From the NCBI RefSeq assembly GCF_040518285.1, contig NZ_CP155449.1, positions 3,286,001-3,350,000 on the forward strand: a stretch of DNA of 64,000 bases, given 5' to 3'. The first letter of the stretch is position 1; each line of letters begins with the position of its first letter. Positions 1 to 8,706 of this stretch are shown here, one piece after another. The notes under the pieces were generated by a model. That model saw only the letters and a list, made by a program, of their open reading frames with translations. It had not been told where the DNA came from and made no database searches. The translations under genes were made by a program, and so were the position numbers. The stretch comes from Knoellia sp. S7-12. Lineage in GTDB: Bacteria; Actinomycetota; Actinomycetes; Actinomycetales; Dermatophilaceae.

Positions 1-109
1 CGCGCTCATCCATGGCACTGCCGACGTATCCGACGATTCCACACATGGCGGCAAGACTAATGGCTCGGATCGGGCTTCACGAACCACTGCGTTGCGCGCC
101 CGAGATGGC

Positions 110-120
110 GTATGCCGTCC
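110..120. repeat. GTATGCCG word, upstream of coaA
   Basis: One intergenic copy of the over-represented word, here extended as GTATGCCGTCCGCTC. The same 15 bases form each arm of the hairpin at 2880-2916. The first 143 bases of the window hold nothing else I can identify. Confidence 0.7.
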
Positions 121-143
121 GCTCACCCAGCATGTGCGCCACA

Positions 144-1136
144 ATGGCGCGCGTGTCTGCCACACCCGTAGTTCCCCCGTCCGGGTCCGAGCCGACGGCG
201 GCCGTGCCGTCGCCGTACCTCGACTTCACGCGTGACGACTGGGCCGAGCGGCGGGAGAACCACCCCCTGAGCCTCACCCCCGGTGACATCGCCCGGGTCA
301 CGGGGCTCGGCGACCGCGTCGACCTGCGCGAGGTGGAGCAGGTCTATCTCCCCCTTTCGCGCCTTCTCGCCTTCTATGTCAACGCCACCGCTGGCCTGCA
401 CCGGGTCACGACTGACTTCCTCGGCGACCGTCCGGCCAAGGTGCCGTTCGTCATCGGCATCGCCGGATCGGTGGCCGTCGGCAAGTCGACGACGGCGCGT
501 GTCCTGCGTGAGCTCCTCCGCCGCTGGCCCCAGACACCCCGGGTCGACCTCATCACGACCGATGGTTTCCTCCGGCCCAACGCAGACCTTGAGGCGCGAG
601 GACTGTTGCAGCGCAAGGGTTTTCCTGAGTCCTATGACCGTCGCGCGCTCCTCCGCTTCGTCGCCGACGTGAAATCGGGTATGCCGCGTGTCGTCGCCCC
701 CGTCTATTCGCACCTCACCTACGACATCGTCCCGGGGGCCGAGATCATCGTCGATCAGCCCGACGTGCTGATCGTCGAAGGGCTCAACGTGCTTCAGCCC
801 GCGACGGTGCGATCGGACCTCAGGACCCGTCAGGTGCTCTCGGACTACTTCGACTTCTCGGTCTACGTCGACGCCCCCGTGGATCAGCTGCGCACTTGGT
901 ACGTCGAGCGATTCCTCCGGCTGCGAGAGACCGCCTTCGCTGATCCGGAGTCGTACTTCCACCGCTACGCGGCGTTGACCGATGCCGAGGCACGCGAGAC
1001 TGCGGCAGGGATCTGGGAGCGGATCAACGAGCCGAACCTGCTGCGGAATGTGCTCCCCACGCGCGACCGGGCCACCTTGGTGCTGACCAAGGGCGCGGAC
1101 CACGCCGTGACGAACATCCGCCTGCGCCGTCTCTGA
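144..1136 (+). CDS. coaA: type I pantothenate kinase
   Basis: Phosphorylates pantothenate with ATP, the first committed step of coenzyme A synthesis, in the cytosol. The P-loop [12 protein letters not shown] lies at about residues 105-116, and the downstream LITTDGFL and [10 protein letters not shown] segments are typical of bacterial CoaA (P-loop kinase fold). From the ATG at 144 the protein is 330 residues, close to the usual 310-330. The frame is open further upstream, but that stretch resembles no CoaA and carries the GTATGCCG word. No strong ribosome site is visible, so the exact start is uncertain. The gene stands alone, convergent with the aldolase gene. Confidence 0.93.
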   Translation: MARVSATPVVPPSGSEPTAAVPSPYLDFTRDDWAERRENHPLSLTPGDIARVTGLGDRVDLREVEQVYLPLSRLLAFYVNATAGLHRVTTDFLGDRPAKVPFVIGIAGSVAVGKSTTARVLRELLRRWPQTPRVDLITTDGFLRPNADLEARGLLQRKGFPESYDRRALLRFVADVKSGMPRVVAPVYSHLTYDIVPGAEIIVDQPDVLIVEGLNVLQPATVRSDLRTRQVLSDYFDFSVYVDAPVDQLRTWYVERFLRLRETAFADPESYFHRYAALTDAEARETAAGIWERINEPNLLRNVLPTRDRATLVLTKGADHAVTNIRLRRL

Positions 1137-1166
1137 GCCGTCTTCGGGCCGAACCCGGGCACAGGT

Positions 1167-1883
1167 TCAGAGCCGGGCGAGGAGAGTTTCGGTCCCGGCC
1201 GCGACGACCGCGATGTCGGTCGTGACCGCGAGGCAGTCGAAGCCCCGGTCACGGAGCACGTGAGCCCGCTCAGGGGTTCCTGCAAAGGCCGCGACCCCGA
1301 TGCCCGCTCCTTCGGCGGCGCGTCGAACCGCCGACAAGGGTCCGTCGGAGTCCGCGAGCAGGTCGTCCACCGAGGTCCCCAGCGAGAGCGCCAGGTCGAA
1401 GGGGCCGACGAACAGGAGGTCCACGCCGGGCACAGCGGCGACGGCGTCGACGTTCGACAGGGCGAGCGCGGACTCGACCATCACGGCCACCTGTGTTCCC
1501 GACTGCTCTGGACCGGGCGCCTCCTGACTCCACAGAGGTGCCAGCGGCCCCCAACTGCGGTGCCCTGCCGGCGGGTAGTGCGCAGCCGCCACCGCGAGGC
1601 GCGCATCGTCGACGGTGTCGACGAGAGGGACGACGATGGTCGACGCCCCGACGTCCAGGGCGAAGCCGATGTCACCGGCATCCACCCGCGCCACCCGCAC
1701 GGCGAAAGAGTGCCCGCCGGCGCTCAAGATCTGGCCGGCCTCGAGCAGTGCGCGGCGGTCGAACTCACCGTGCTGGGCGTCCAGGGCTACCCAGTCGGCG
1801 GCAGAGTGCGCGAGCAGACCGACGACGGCCGGGCTGCTCATCGAGCACCAGATCCCGCTCGAGCCGGCTGCGAGTGCGCCCAC
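1167..1883 (-). CDS. HpcH/HpaI-family aldolase
   Basis: A 238-residue protein of the HpcH/HpaI aldolase/citrate lyase family, which makes or cleaves 2-keto-3-deoxy acids with a divalent metal in a TIM barrel. Visible family features are LDAQHGEFD near residues 34-42 (in place of the usual D-x-EHG), a V-P-L segment after the third strand, and MVESALALSNVDAVAAVPGVDLLFVGPFDLA near the C-terminus, where the metal-binding Glu and Asp sit. It starts with GTG three bases after the stop of the transglycosylase gene, so the two are probably translationally coupled. The pairing is not obviously functional and the substrate cannot be told. Confidence 0.82.
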   Translation of the reverse strand: MGALAAGSSGIWCSMSSPAVVGLLAHSAADWVALDAQHGEFDRRALLEAGQILSAGGHSFAVRVARVDAGDIGFALDVGASTIVVPLVDTVDDARLAVAAAHYPPAGHRSWGPLAPLWSQEAPGPEQSGTQVAVMVESALALSNVDAVAAVPGVDLLFVGPFDLALSLGTSVDDLLADSDGPLSAVRRAAEGAGIGVAAFAGTPERAHVLRDRGFDCLAVTTDIAVVAAGTETLLARL

Positions 1884-1886
1884 GGC

Positions 1887-2675
1887 TCAGTACCAGTGCG
1901 GGAAGCGGTTGTTCCAGAATTCCCAGGCGCCGCAGGGCGTGCCGTATGACTGCTTGATGTAGTTCAGGCCCCACTTGATCTGGGTGACCGGGTTGGTGCG
2001 GTAGTCGGCACCCTCGGTCGCCATCTTGCGCGCCGGCAGGCTCTGCGGGATGCCGTAGGCACCCGACGAGGGGTTCTCGGCCTTGAAGTTCCAGGCGCTC
2101 TCGCCCTCCCAGAGGAGGTTGAGGCAGTCCCACTGCCTGTCGCTCGAGAAGCCGTAGTCACCCATGAGGGCTCGGGCCGCGCTCCGGGGGTCGGCCTGGG
2201 CGCCGGCGATGAGTGATGCACGCTGCTTGTCGCGAGCCGCCTTCTGAGCGGCAGCCACGCGAGCTTTGGTGAGGGCTGCCTCCTTGGCCTTGGCCACCTT
2301 CGCGGCCGCATCAGCCTTGGCCTTGGCGATTGCGGCGGCCGCATCAGCCTTGGCCTTGGCCTCGGCCTGCGCCTTGGCGTCGAGGGCCGCTCGTTGCGCG
2401 TTGGCACCGGCGCGCTCGTTCGAGATGCGGCTGTCGTCGGCGAAGCTTTCCTTGGCCAACAGGGCCGCCTGAGTCACGGACGCCGCGCTGAGGGTGAAGG
2501 GTTCGGAGTCGGCGACGGCGTCATTGGTTCCGACACCAACGGCTCCGGTCCCCACGAGCGCAAGGGCCATGCCGGCGGTGACGGCGGGGCGACGCACGAC
2601 GCCGAGCGCCTGCGCCAGGGGTCCCTCGGATGGACGGGCGTGGCGCCCACGGTGAGTTCCGCGGTACCTGCTCAT
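1887..2675 (-). CDS. secreted lytic transglycosylase-like protein
   Basis: Predicted cell-wall hydrolase of 262 residues. It has a basic N-terminus, a hydrophobic segment at about residues 28-48, an Ala/Lys-rich coiled-coil linker at about 92-152, and a C-terminal transglycosylase-like domain with LLWEGESAWN and NPSSGAYGIPQ. The catalytic Glu is probably E192. The start at 2675 is chosen because GGAAAGGAAAG stands just upstream. Similar proteins in actinobacteria cleave peptidoglycan during growth. A CGTTACCAAA box about 75 bases upstream is shared with rpfB. The aldolase gene follows after three bases. Confidence 0.85.
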   Translation of the reverse strand: MSRYRGTHRGRHARPSEGPLAQALGVVRRPAVTAGMALALVGTGAVGVGTNDAVADSEPFTLSAASVTQAALLAKESFADDSRISNERAGANAQRAALDAKAQAEAKAKADAAAAIAKAKADAAAKVAKAKEAALTKARVAAAQKAARDKQRASLIAGAQADPRSAARALMGDYGFSSDRQWDCLNLLWEGESAWNFKAENPSSGAYGIPQSLPARKMATEGADYRTNPVTQIKWGLNYIKQSYGTPCGAWEFWNNRFPHWY

Positions 2676-2749
2676 ACGTGGGCTTTCCTTTCCAGACACA
2701 CGACAGCTCTCCAGACGCACAACAGCCCGGCTGACGGGCAGTCGGGCTG

Positions 2750-2759
2750 CGTTACCAAA
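2750..2759 (-). promoter_or_regulatory. possible MtrA-type box of the transglycosylase gene
   Basis: TTTGGTAACG in gene sense, about 75 bases before the start codon. The same ten bases occur at 62411-62420 upstream of rpfB, the other peptidoglycan transglycosylase gene here. GTAACG-type half sites are recognised by the actinobacterial response regulator MtrA, which controls wall hydrolases. Assignment to MtrA is inference. Confidence 0.4.
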
Positions 2760-2879
2760 TCGAGACCAATTTACGCGATGACTCCCCAATGGCCAAACCG
2801 AGCCCTTCAAGGTGGACAGCGCGCGCGGCTCACCTGCACCGAACGGGCGGTGCCGCGGGCCACACCCTGCCACAGCGCC

Positions 2880-2916
2880 GGTATGCCGTCCGCTCGAGGC
2901 GAGCGGACGGCATACC
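2880..2916. terminator. perfect 17-bp hairpin after phoH2
   Basis: The two 17-base arms, beginning GGTATGCCGTCC and ending GGACGGCATACC, are exact complements around the loop AGG. It lies 30 bases past the phoH2 stop, before the transglycosylase promoter region. It has no T-tract, as is usual for actinobacterial terminators. Both outer ends are the GTATGCCG word. Confidence 0.85.
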
Positions 2917-2945
2917 GGACCGTTGTTGTCGGGCGGCGCGAACCC

Positions 2946-4388
2946 TCAGAGGTCGCCGTGCTCCTGCTCGAGCAGGTCGGTGACGAGGGCCGCGATGGGG
3001 CTGCGCTCGCTCCGCGTGAGGGTGACATGGGCGAAGAGCGGGTGACCCTTGAGCTTCTCGATGACCGCCGCAACACCGTCGTGACGGCCGACCCGCAGGT
3101 TGTCGCGCTGGGCCACGTCGTGAGTCATGACGACCTTGGAATTCTGACCGATACGCGAGAGGACCGTGAGGAGGACGTTGCGCTCGAGCGACTGGGCCTC
3201 GTCGACGATGACGTAGGCGTCATGCAAGGAGCGACCACGGATGTGCGTCAGTGGCAGTACCTCGAGCATGCCGCGGTCGAGCACCTCCTCGACGACCTCA
3301 CGCGACACGAGCGCCGACAGGGTGTCAAAGACCGCCTGGCCCCACGGGTTCATCTTTTCGGACTCCGAGCCGGGCAGGTAGCCCAGCTCCTGGCCACCCA
3401 CGGCATACAGCGGCCGGAAAACGACGACCTTGCGCTGCTGGCGGCGCTCCATCACGGCTTCGAGGCCGGCACAGAGTGCAAGCGCCGACTTGCCGGTACC
3501 CGCGCGCCCTCCGAGGCTCACGATGCCGATGTCGGGGTCGAGCAGGATGTCGAGGGCGATGCGCTGCTCGGCGCTGCGTCCGTGCAGACCAAAGGCGTCG
3601 CGGTCGCCCTTGACGAGCCGCACCTGCTTGTCGGCACCGACCCGTCCCAGGCCACTGCCACGGGGAGAGAGCAGCTTGAGACCGGTGTGGCACGGCATCT
3701 CTGCCGCACCGAGGTGCTCGAGCCGGCCGTACTCGTAGAGGTGGTCCATCTCCTCGACCGTGACGTCGACCTCGGCCATGCCGGTCCAGCCCGAGTCGAC
3801 CGCGAGCTCAGCGCGGTACTCCTGCGCCTCCATGCCGCAGGCCGAGGCCTTGACCCGCATCGGCAGGTCCTTGCTCACGATGGTGACGAGGCGTCCCTCG
3901 TTGGCGAGGTTCTTGGCCACCGACAGGATACGGGTGTCGTTGTCTCCCAACCGGAACCCGGCAGGAAGCGATGAAGAATCGGTGTGGTTGAGCTCGACCC
4001 GCAAGATGCCGCCGTCATCACCAACCGGCACGGGAGCATCGAGCCGACCGGCCTTGATCCGCAGGTCGTCCAGCAGGCGCAGCGCCGCACGCGCGAAGAA
4101 ACCCAGTTCCGGGTGGTGCCGCTTGCCCTCCAGCTCCGTGATCACCACGATCGGGAGGACGACCTCGTGTTCCTTGAACCGCAGGATCGCTCGCGGATCC
4201 GAGAGAAGGACCGAGGTGTCGAGGACGTAGGTCCGCATCGCCGACTCCGAGACGTCCAAGGGTTCAGAAGACGTCGCATCTGAATCTGTGGAGGTGGCCG
4301 CCCCCTTCGCGCTCTCGCGCTTGCGCTGCCGGGTGCTCCCGGCGGTGGTCGTCGGTGAGGTAGCGGTGGAACGCGAGGATGTGGCCAC
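2946..4388 (-). CDS. phoH2: PIN-PhoH protein (PhoH2 family)
   Basis: A 480-residue protein joining an N-terminal PIN ribonuclease domain ([14 protein letters not shown], acidic D57) to a C-terminal PhoH ATPase with Walker [11 protein letters not shown] and Walker [10 protein letters not shown]. Studied members are sequence-selective RNases and RNA helicases, and in mycobacteria they pair with a small upstream antitoxin gene, phoAT. The GTG at 4388 is chosen because AGGAG stands seven bases before it; a longer open frame exists but its translation is low-complexity. The first 45 or so residues are Ser/Thr-rich and probably disordered. A hairpin terminator follows at 2880-2916. Confidence 0.93.
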   Translation of the reverse strand: MATSSRSTATSPTTTAGSTRQRKRESAKGAATSTDSDATSSEPLDVSESAMRTYVLDTSVLLSDPRAILRFKEHEVVLPIVVITELEGKRHHPELGFFARAALRLLDDLRIKAGRLDAPVPVGDDGGILRVELNHTDSSSLPAGFRLGDNDTRILSVAKNLANEGRLVTIVSKDLPMRVKASACGMEAQEYRAELAVDSGWTGMAEVDVTVEEMDHLYEYGRLEHLGAAEMPCHTGLKLLSPRGSGLGRVGADKQVRLVKGDRDAFGLHGRSAEQRIALDILLDPDIGIVSLGGRAGTGKSALALCAGLEAVMERRQQRKVVVFRPLYAVGGQELGYLPGSESEKMNPWGQAVFDTLSALVSREVVEEVLDRGMLEVLPLTHIRGRSLHDAYVIVDEAQSLERNVLLTVLSRIGQNSKVVMTHDVAQRDNLRVGRHDGVAAVIEKLKGHPLFAHVTLTRSERSPIAALVTDLLEQEHGDL

Positions 4389-4398
4389 GGCGGGGCTC

Positions 4399-4506
4399 CT
4401 AGGCGCGCACGTCGTGCGCTGACTCGAAGGTGCGGATCCCGGTCGGCCCACTGCCACGAGCAGGGAGCCGGGACCGGTCCCTCCTCCGGAGCGTGGTGTG
4501 CTCCAT
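4399..4506 (-). CDS. 35-residue upstream ORF of phoH2
   Basis: Too short for standard calling. An ATG at 4506 follows GGGAGG with eight bases between, and opens a 35-codon frame ([14 protein letters not shown]...) ending at TAG ten bases before the phoH2 GTG. The stop overlaps the phoH2 ribosome site (TAGGAG). About 85% of codons end in G or C, as in real genes here. The peptide is strongly basic and has no motif I know. By position it could be a phoAT-like antitoxin, a leader peptide that couples translation to phoH2, or chance. The rest of 4389-4725 holds no gene; it has small inverted repeats at 4619-4642 and 4659-4676 beyond the uppS stop. Confidence 0.4.
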   Translation of the reverse strand: MEHTTLRRRDRSRLPARGSGPTGIRTFESAHDVRA

Positions 4507-4725
4507 GCGATGGGCCTCCCGAACGCATCAGGGTGACGCGTTAGAGGTGACGCTACGACTGGGCCACGCTCACGTGTCACGCAAGCCGGGGGGTGTGTCG
4601 AGGTGTTTACACAGGCTTCATCTGGCGCCCATGTGACAGATGAGACATATGGGACTGGTGCGCCGAATGTGGCGCAGATCGGGTCGGTTCGAGCGGGTCA
4701 AGTCCGAGTGCGTCAGGCCGACCGG

Positions 4726-5487
4726 TCAGGCGCCGAACCGGCGCTGCCGATCGCCATAGGCCCGCAGTGCCCGCAGGAAATCGACCTTGCGGAAGTCGGG
4801 CCAGTAGGCCTCGCAGAAGTAGAACTCGGAGTGGGCGCTCTGCCACAGCAGGAAGCCCCCAAGTCGCTGCTCCCCCGACGTGCGGATGACAAGGTCCGGG
4901 TCGGGCTGACCCTTGGTGTAGAGGTGTTCGGCGATGTGCTCGACGTCGAGCACCTCAGCCAGCTCCTCGATCGTCGTGCCGCGACCTGCGTGCTCAAGGA
5001 GCAACGACCGGACGGCGTCGGCGATCTCGCGCCGGCCGCCGTAGCCGACAGCGATGTTGACGAGGAGGCCGTCGACGTCGGCGGTGCGCGCCGCCGCTGC
5101 CTCGAGGCGTTGGCGCGTCGCGGTCGGCAGGAGCGTCAGGGCGCCGACGATGTGGAGTCGCCACTGGCCCGAGTCGGCGAGCGTGTCGACGGCCCGCTCG
5201 ATGATGCCGAGGAGTGGACGGAGCTCGGACTCGGCACGACTGAGGTTGTCGGTCGAGAGCAGCCAGAGGGTGACGACCTCGACCCCCACCTCCTCGCACC
5301 AGGCGAGGAAGTTGGCGATGTTGTCGGCACCGGCCTGGTGACCCTCGCTCGTGCCGGCACCCCGGGCCTTGGCCCACCGGCGGTTTCCGTCGAGCATGAC
5401 GCCGACATGGCGAGGAACACTCTCGGGAGGCAGGCGCTTGGTCAGCCGACGCTCGTATGCCGCATAGAGAACATCACTGAACGCCAT
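4726..5487 (-). CDS. uppS: short-chain cis-isoprenyl diphosphate synthase
   Basis: Condenses isopentenyl diphosphate units with cis geometry to make prenyl carriers for the envelope. The family signature HVGVMLDGNRRWAK is present with catalytic D33, as are LWLLSTDNLSR and DLVIRTSGEQRLGGFLLWQSAHSEFYF. At 253 residues, and lying beside hemolysin III as Rv1086 does beside Rv1085c, it resembles the M. tuberculosis Z-farnesyl diphosphate synthase rather than the decaprenyl enzyme; product length is inference. The start at 5487 is favoured because TACGGT sits six bases before it, giving a leaderless transcript. The gene is divergent from hemolysin III. Confidence 0.92.
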   Translation of the reverse strand: MAFSDVLYAAYERRLTKRLPPESVPRHVGVMLDGNRRWAKARGAGTSEGHQAGADNIANFLAWCEEVGVEVVTLWLLSTDNLSRAESELRPLLGIIERAVDTLADSGQWRLHIVGALTLLPTATRQRLEAAAARTADVDGLLVNIAVGYGGRREIADAVRSLLLEHAGRGTTIEELAEVLDVEHIAEHLYTKGQPDPDLVIRTSGEQRLGGFLLWQSAHSEFYFCEAYWPDFRKVDFLRALRAYGDRQRRFGA

Positions 5488-5493
5488 GTCGTC

Positions 5494-5499
5494 ACCGTA
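5494..5499 (-). promoter_or_regulatory. -10 box (TACGGT), leaderless uppS promoter
   Basis: TACGGT followed by GACGAC and then the ATG, so transcription should start at or next to the start codon. No ribosome site is present. Confidence 0.6.
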
Positions 5500-5544
5500 C
5501 CGCTGGGCGCACAACGAGACGCAGGCCACCTCGCCGGCTCGGAA

Positions 5545-5560
5545 CCTACGCAAACGTAGG
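5545..5560. promoter_or_regulatory. palindrome over the hemolysin III promoter
   Basis: CCTACG-CAAA-CGTAGG, a perfect 6-bp inverted repeat. It overlaps a possible -10 box just before GGGAGGA and the ATG at 5577. It could be an operator or a 5' hairpin. Confidence 0.4.
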
Positions 5561-5576
5561 TATCGTTGGGAGGAAT

Positions 5577-6275
5577 ATGGACAACCGCCGTGAACCCCGC
5601 ACCATCGACGCCCTCGAAGAGCGCGTCGATGCGGTGCTTGACGTGGTCAAGCCCAAGTTGCGCGGTTGGCTGCACCTCGCAATGGCACCGATCGCGTTCA
5701 TCGGTGGGCTCGTCCTCGTCGTGCTGGGCGACACGGTCCAGGCGAGGGCTTCGGCCGCCGTCTTCACCCTGACGGCGGTGCTGCTCTTTGCGATGTCGGC
5801 CGTCTATCACCGCGGCGACTGGTCACCCCGCTGGGGCAACGCCCTGAAGCGGATCGACCACTCCAACATCTTCCTCATCATCGCGGGCAGCTACACGCCG
5901 TTCGCGCTGCTACTCCCCCGCAACCAAGCCATCACCCTGCTGGCGATCGTCTGGGGTGGTGCGATCGCCGGAGTTGCCTTCCGGCTCCTGTGGATCCACG
6001 CGCCTCGCTGGCTCTATGTGCCGGTCTACGTCGCACTGGGGTCGGTCGCGATCTTCTTCCTTGGCCCGCTACTGAATCACGCGGGGACCACGGTCGTCAC
6101 GCTCGTCATCACCGGCGGGGCGCTCTATACGATCGGTGCCATCGTCTACGGGATCAAGCGACCCAACCCGTCGCCCCGATGGTTCGGGTTCCACGAGATC
6201 TTCCACACCTTGACGATCCTCGCCTTCATCACGCACTACATCGCCGCCTCGATCGCGCTCTACGACCGCGCCTGA
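5577..6275 (+). CDS. hemolysin III / TrhA (PAQR) membrane protein
   Basis: A 232-residue integral membrane protein with about seven hydrophobic segments, of the hemolysin III/YqfA branch of the PAQR superfamily. Metal-site residues typical of the family are visible: SAVYHRG, IDHSNIF, and FHEIFHTLTILAFITHY near the end. Family members have been linked to membrane fluidity and energetics; the hemolysin name is historical. GGGAGGA precedes the ATG. The gene is divergent from uppS, and its 3' end overlaps the opposing small membrane-protein frame by 207 bases. Confidence 0.9.
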   Translation: MDNRREPRTIDALEERVDAVLDVVKPKLRGWLHLAMAPIAFIGGLVLVVLGDTVQARASAAVFTLTAVLLFAMSAVYHRGDWSPRWGNALKRIDHSNIFLIIAGSYTPFALLLPRNQAITLLAIVWGGAIAGVAFRLLWIHAPRWLYVPVYVALGSVAIFFLGPLLNHAGTTVVTLVITGGALYTIGAIVYGIKRPNPSPRWFGFHEIFHTLTILAFITHYIAASIALYDRA

Positions 6276-6509
6276 CCCGCTGTCGGCATCCTCAGCAGCC
6301 TTCGCGCGGTAGGACATCCGACGCAGTCGCGCGTTCATGTTGCGCATGAGGAACCACAGCGCGATCGCCAGGAAGAGGAACGCGACAAAGGCCCAGAGCC
6401 CCGGGGCTGCCTGCTGGCTCGGCGTGCCCTCCGTCGCCGTGCTGGGACTGGGGCTGGGGGACACCGACAGCGGAAGCAGGACGATGTGGGCGAGCATCGA
6501 GGTGATCAT
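6069..6509 (-). CDS. small membrane protein downstream of mca
   Basis: The ATG overlaps the mca stop (ATGA), which supports translation. Residues 1-70 look real: a Pro/Ser-rich stretch, one membrane helix (GLWAFVAFLFLAIALWFLMR), then NARLRRMSYRAK. Actinobacterial mca genes are often followed by such a protein (Rv1081c-like). Beyond about residue 78 the frame is antisense to the 3' end of hemolysin III and reads as charged low-complexity sequence, so the C-terminal half may be read-through after loss of a stop or a frameshift. The function is unknown. Confidence 0.6.
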   Translation of the reverse strand: MITSMLAHIVLLPLSVSPSPSPSTATEGTPSQQAAPGLWAFVAFLFLAIALWFLMRNMNARLRRMSYRAKAAEDADSGSGAVVERDRGGDVVRDEGEDRQGVEDLVEPEPSGRRVGSLDPVDDGTDRIERPAGDDERDDRGPRVIQ

Positions 6510-7447
6510 GCGGTTCGTTCCTTGCGTCCGTCGTGCACGATGGTGAGGTCCTGAGACGTCGCCATGGCATCGGCCTCGGCAAGGTCCGTCGGCAATCCAG
6601 CGAAGAGGTCGTCCTCGCCGTCGACGATGGGCACGTAGGACAAGCCCGCCTCATAGTCCTCCCACGGCCAGACCCGCGCCTGCTCCTCGCGCGAGACCTT
6701 GAAGAAGTTGCCGTCGGGATCGATCTGCGTCGCGTGCGCGAGCAGCGCCTGGTCGCGACGCTCGAACCACTCGTCGCACTTCACCCGGGTGGTGACCACG
6801 CGGTCACGCTCCGGGGGCCAGTTCTCGAGCCACGCGGCATACGGGCTCTCCTCCCCGAGAGCCGTGAGGGCTTCGTGGAAGGCGACCACCCGTCCGCGGC
6901 TGAAGGTCTGGTTGTAGTAGATCTTCAGCGGCTGCCAGGGCTCACCTGCGGTGGGGTATGCCGTGGGGTCACCTGCCGCTTCGAAGGCCGCCATCGACAC
7001 GGTGTGGCACATGATGTGGTCCGGGTGGGGGTAGCCGCCGTTCTCGTCATAGGTCGTCATGACGTGCGGGCGGAAGCGCCGGATCTCGCGCACGAGGGCC
7101 TCGGTCGTGACATCGGTCGGCTCGAGCGCGAAGCATCCGTCCGGCAGCGGTGGGAGCGGATCGCCCTCGGGCAGACCAGAGTCGACGAAACCGAGCCAGG
7201 TGTGGTCAACGCCGAGGATCTCCTGGGCGCGGCGCATCTCGTCGCGGCGCACCTGGACGAGGTCGCGCAGGATGTGCGCGTCGTCGGCAAGCTTGGGGTT
7301 GAGCACGTCTCCGCGCTCACCGCCGGTGCACGAGACGACGAGGACGTCGTGGCCTTCGTCGACGTACTTGGCCATCACCGCTGCGCCCTTGCTCGACTCG
7401 TCGTCGGGGTGTGCGTGAACACACATGAGTCGGAGGCGTTCTGCCAC
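6506..7447 (-). CDS. mca: mycothiol S-conjugate amidase
   Basis: Cleaves mycothiol-xenobiotic conjugates to a mercapturic acid and GlcN-inositol, a cytosolic detoxification step restricted to actinobacteria. It has the zinc-binding HAHPDDE at residues 11-17 and HPDHIMCH at 141-148, in a 313-residue LmbE/PIG-L fold. The paralogue MshB is the main alternative, but length, the YNQTFSR region and the neighbours (DUF4307, greA, small membrane protein) match Mca. The GTG at 7447 is preceded by AAAGGA. The next gene overlaps by four bases. Confidence 0.92.
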   Translation of the reverse strand: MAERLRLMCVHAHPDDESSKGAAVMAKYVDEGHDVLVVSCTGGERGDVLNPKLADDAHILRDLVQVRRDEMRRAQEILGVDHTWLGFVDSGLPEGDPLPPLPDGCFALEPTDVTTEALVREIRRFRPHVMTTYDENGGYPHPDHIMCHTVSMAAFEAAGDPTAYPTAGEPWQPLKIYYNQTFSRGRVVAFHEALTALGEESPYAAWLENWPPERDRVVTTRVKCDEWFERRDQALLAHATQIDPDGNFFKVSREEQARVWPWEDYEAGLSYVPIVDGEDDLFAGLPTDLAEADAMATSQDLTIVHDGRKERTA

Positions 7448-7550
7448 GAGAGGGGTCCTTTGAGGATCGGGTGGTCGCACAGGCGACAATGGGCTTCGCT
7501 CCATCTTCGCACTCGTTGCACGCGCACCCACTCTCGACCCAGGACCCCCG

Positions 7551-7913
7551 ATGCCCCTTCCTCGTCCCGCCCCCGGCACCACTCGTTGGTGGGTCATCGG
7601 CACCGTGGGGATCTCCCTGATGTTGGCGGTCATCGTGTGGTTCGCCCTCGCCTCCGCAAACGCACTCACCGCCGTCGTCACGACATACGACGTGCTGAGC
7701 GACTCCGAGATCGCGGTGGGCTATGACGTGCACCGGCCCGATGGTGCGGCTGTGCGGTGCACCATCGAGGCGCAGGACACGCGCCACGGACGCGTCGGCA
7801 CGATCACGGACGAGGTGCCGGCCGGAGCGAAATCGGTGCACCGCGAGGTGGCGGTCCGCACGAGCGCCCGCTCGGTCGTCGGCGTCGTCCAGTCCTGCGT
7901 GCGCGTTCCCTGA
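7551..7913 (+). CDS. DUF4307 membrane protein
   Basis: A 120-residue protein with one N-terminal membrane helix (about residues 14-34) and an extracytoplasmic beta-rich domain containing VGYDVHRPDGAAVRCTIEAQD and SVVGVVQSCVRVP; two Cys could form a disulfide. It matches the DUF4307 family, commonly found beside mca in actinobacteria. It is divergent from mca with a 103-base shared promoter gap. The function is not known. Confidence 0.8.
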   Translation: MPLPRPAPGTTRWWVIGTVGISLMLAVIVWFALASANALTAVVTTYDVLSDSEIAVGYDVHRPDGAAVRCTIEAQDTRHGRVGTITDEVPAGAKSVHREVAVRTSARSVVGVVQSCVRVP

Positions 7914-7927
7914 CCTGTCTTTCACTG

Positions 7928-7966
7928 ATGGCGCATTCGGGTCATTGCACCTACCGATTGCGCCTT
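7928..7966. terminator. imperfect hairpin after DUF4307
   Basis: ATGGCGCATTCGG pairs with CCGATTGCGCCTT at 11 of 13 positions, starting 15 bases past the DUF4307 stop. The remaining gap to greA (to 8157) has no gene; TATCCT near 8014-8019 could be a greA -10 box, giving a long leader. Confidence 0.45.
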
Positions 7967-8157
7967 CCGGTCACCCTGTGGCCTGCAACAACGTGCTTTC
8001 CTGCGGGGACGTTGCTATCCTTGTTCTTTGCACCAACGGGTCTGGGGCCCACCGAACCGCACGAGGTTCAGGCCCCGGACCCTTTCACGTAGGACCACAT
8101 CCCCTTGTTCAGGCGGCTGACGTCGCCCGCTCGAGGGCACCCGAGGAGTGAACTTCT

Positions 8158-8646
8158 GTGAGCGAGACCGTCGTCAAGACGAGCTACCTGACCCAAGAGG
8201 CGTTCGACCGCCTCAAGGCCGAGCTCGACGAGCTCTCCGGACCCGGTCGGGCCGACATCGTGGCCAAGATCGAGGCCGCCCGCGAAGAGGGCGACCTGAA
8301 GGAGAACGGCGGCTATCATGCGGCCCGCGAAGAGCAGGGCAAGAACGAGGCCCGCATCCGCCAGCTGACTCAGCTTCTCGAGAACGCCACCATCGGTGAG
8401 ACCCCTCCCGACAACGGCATCGTCGAGCCCGGGATGCTCGTCACGGTCGAGATGTTCGGCGACGAGGAGACCTTCCTCCTCGGCTCGCGCGAGATCGCCG
8501 ACGGGTCCCTGCAGGTCTACAGCGAGCAGTCGCCCATCGGCTCGGCAGTGAACGGCAAGAAGGCCGGTGACTCGACGAGCTACGAGGCGCCCAACGGCAA
8601 GCAGATCGACGTCAAGATCATCTCCGCGAAGCCCTTCACCGGCTGA
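8158..8646 (+). CDS. greA: transcription elongation factor GreA
   Basis: Rescues backtracked RNA polymerase by stimulating transcript cleavage. The 162-residue protein has an N-terminal coiled coil carrying the conserved acidic tip (GDLKENGGYHAAREEQ) and a C-terminal FKBP-like domain (IGSAVNGKKAGDSTSYEAPNG). It starts at GTG after GAGGAG. The actinobacterial form lacks the usual YQARA spelling but the acidic tip is intact. A strong terminator follows. Confidence 0.95.
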   Translation: MSETVVKTSYLTQEAFDRLKAELDELSGPGRADIVAKIEAAREEGDLKENGGYHAAREEQGKNEARIRQLTQLLENATIGETPPDNGIVEPGMLVTVEMFGDEETFLLGSREIADGSLQVYSEQSPIGSAVNGKKAGDSTSYEAPNGKQIDVKIISAKPFTG

Positions 8647-8663
8647 CCGTTTCAGATCTGACC

Positions 8664-8702
8664 CGAGAGGGCGCTCCCCCGTTGCGGGTGAGCGCCCTCT
8701 CG
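8664..8702 (+). terminator. greA terminator
   Basis: CGAGAGGGCGCTC and GAGCGCCCTCTCG form a perfect 13-bp stem around a 13-base loop, 17 bases after the greA stop. Confidence 0.85.
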
Positions 8703-8706
8703 TCAT

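Noticed and set aside
2394-3974. 526-codon plus-strand frame opposite phoH2
   Set aside because: It is a shadow of phoH2, running through the hairpin and promoter region.
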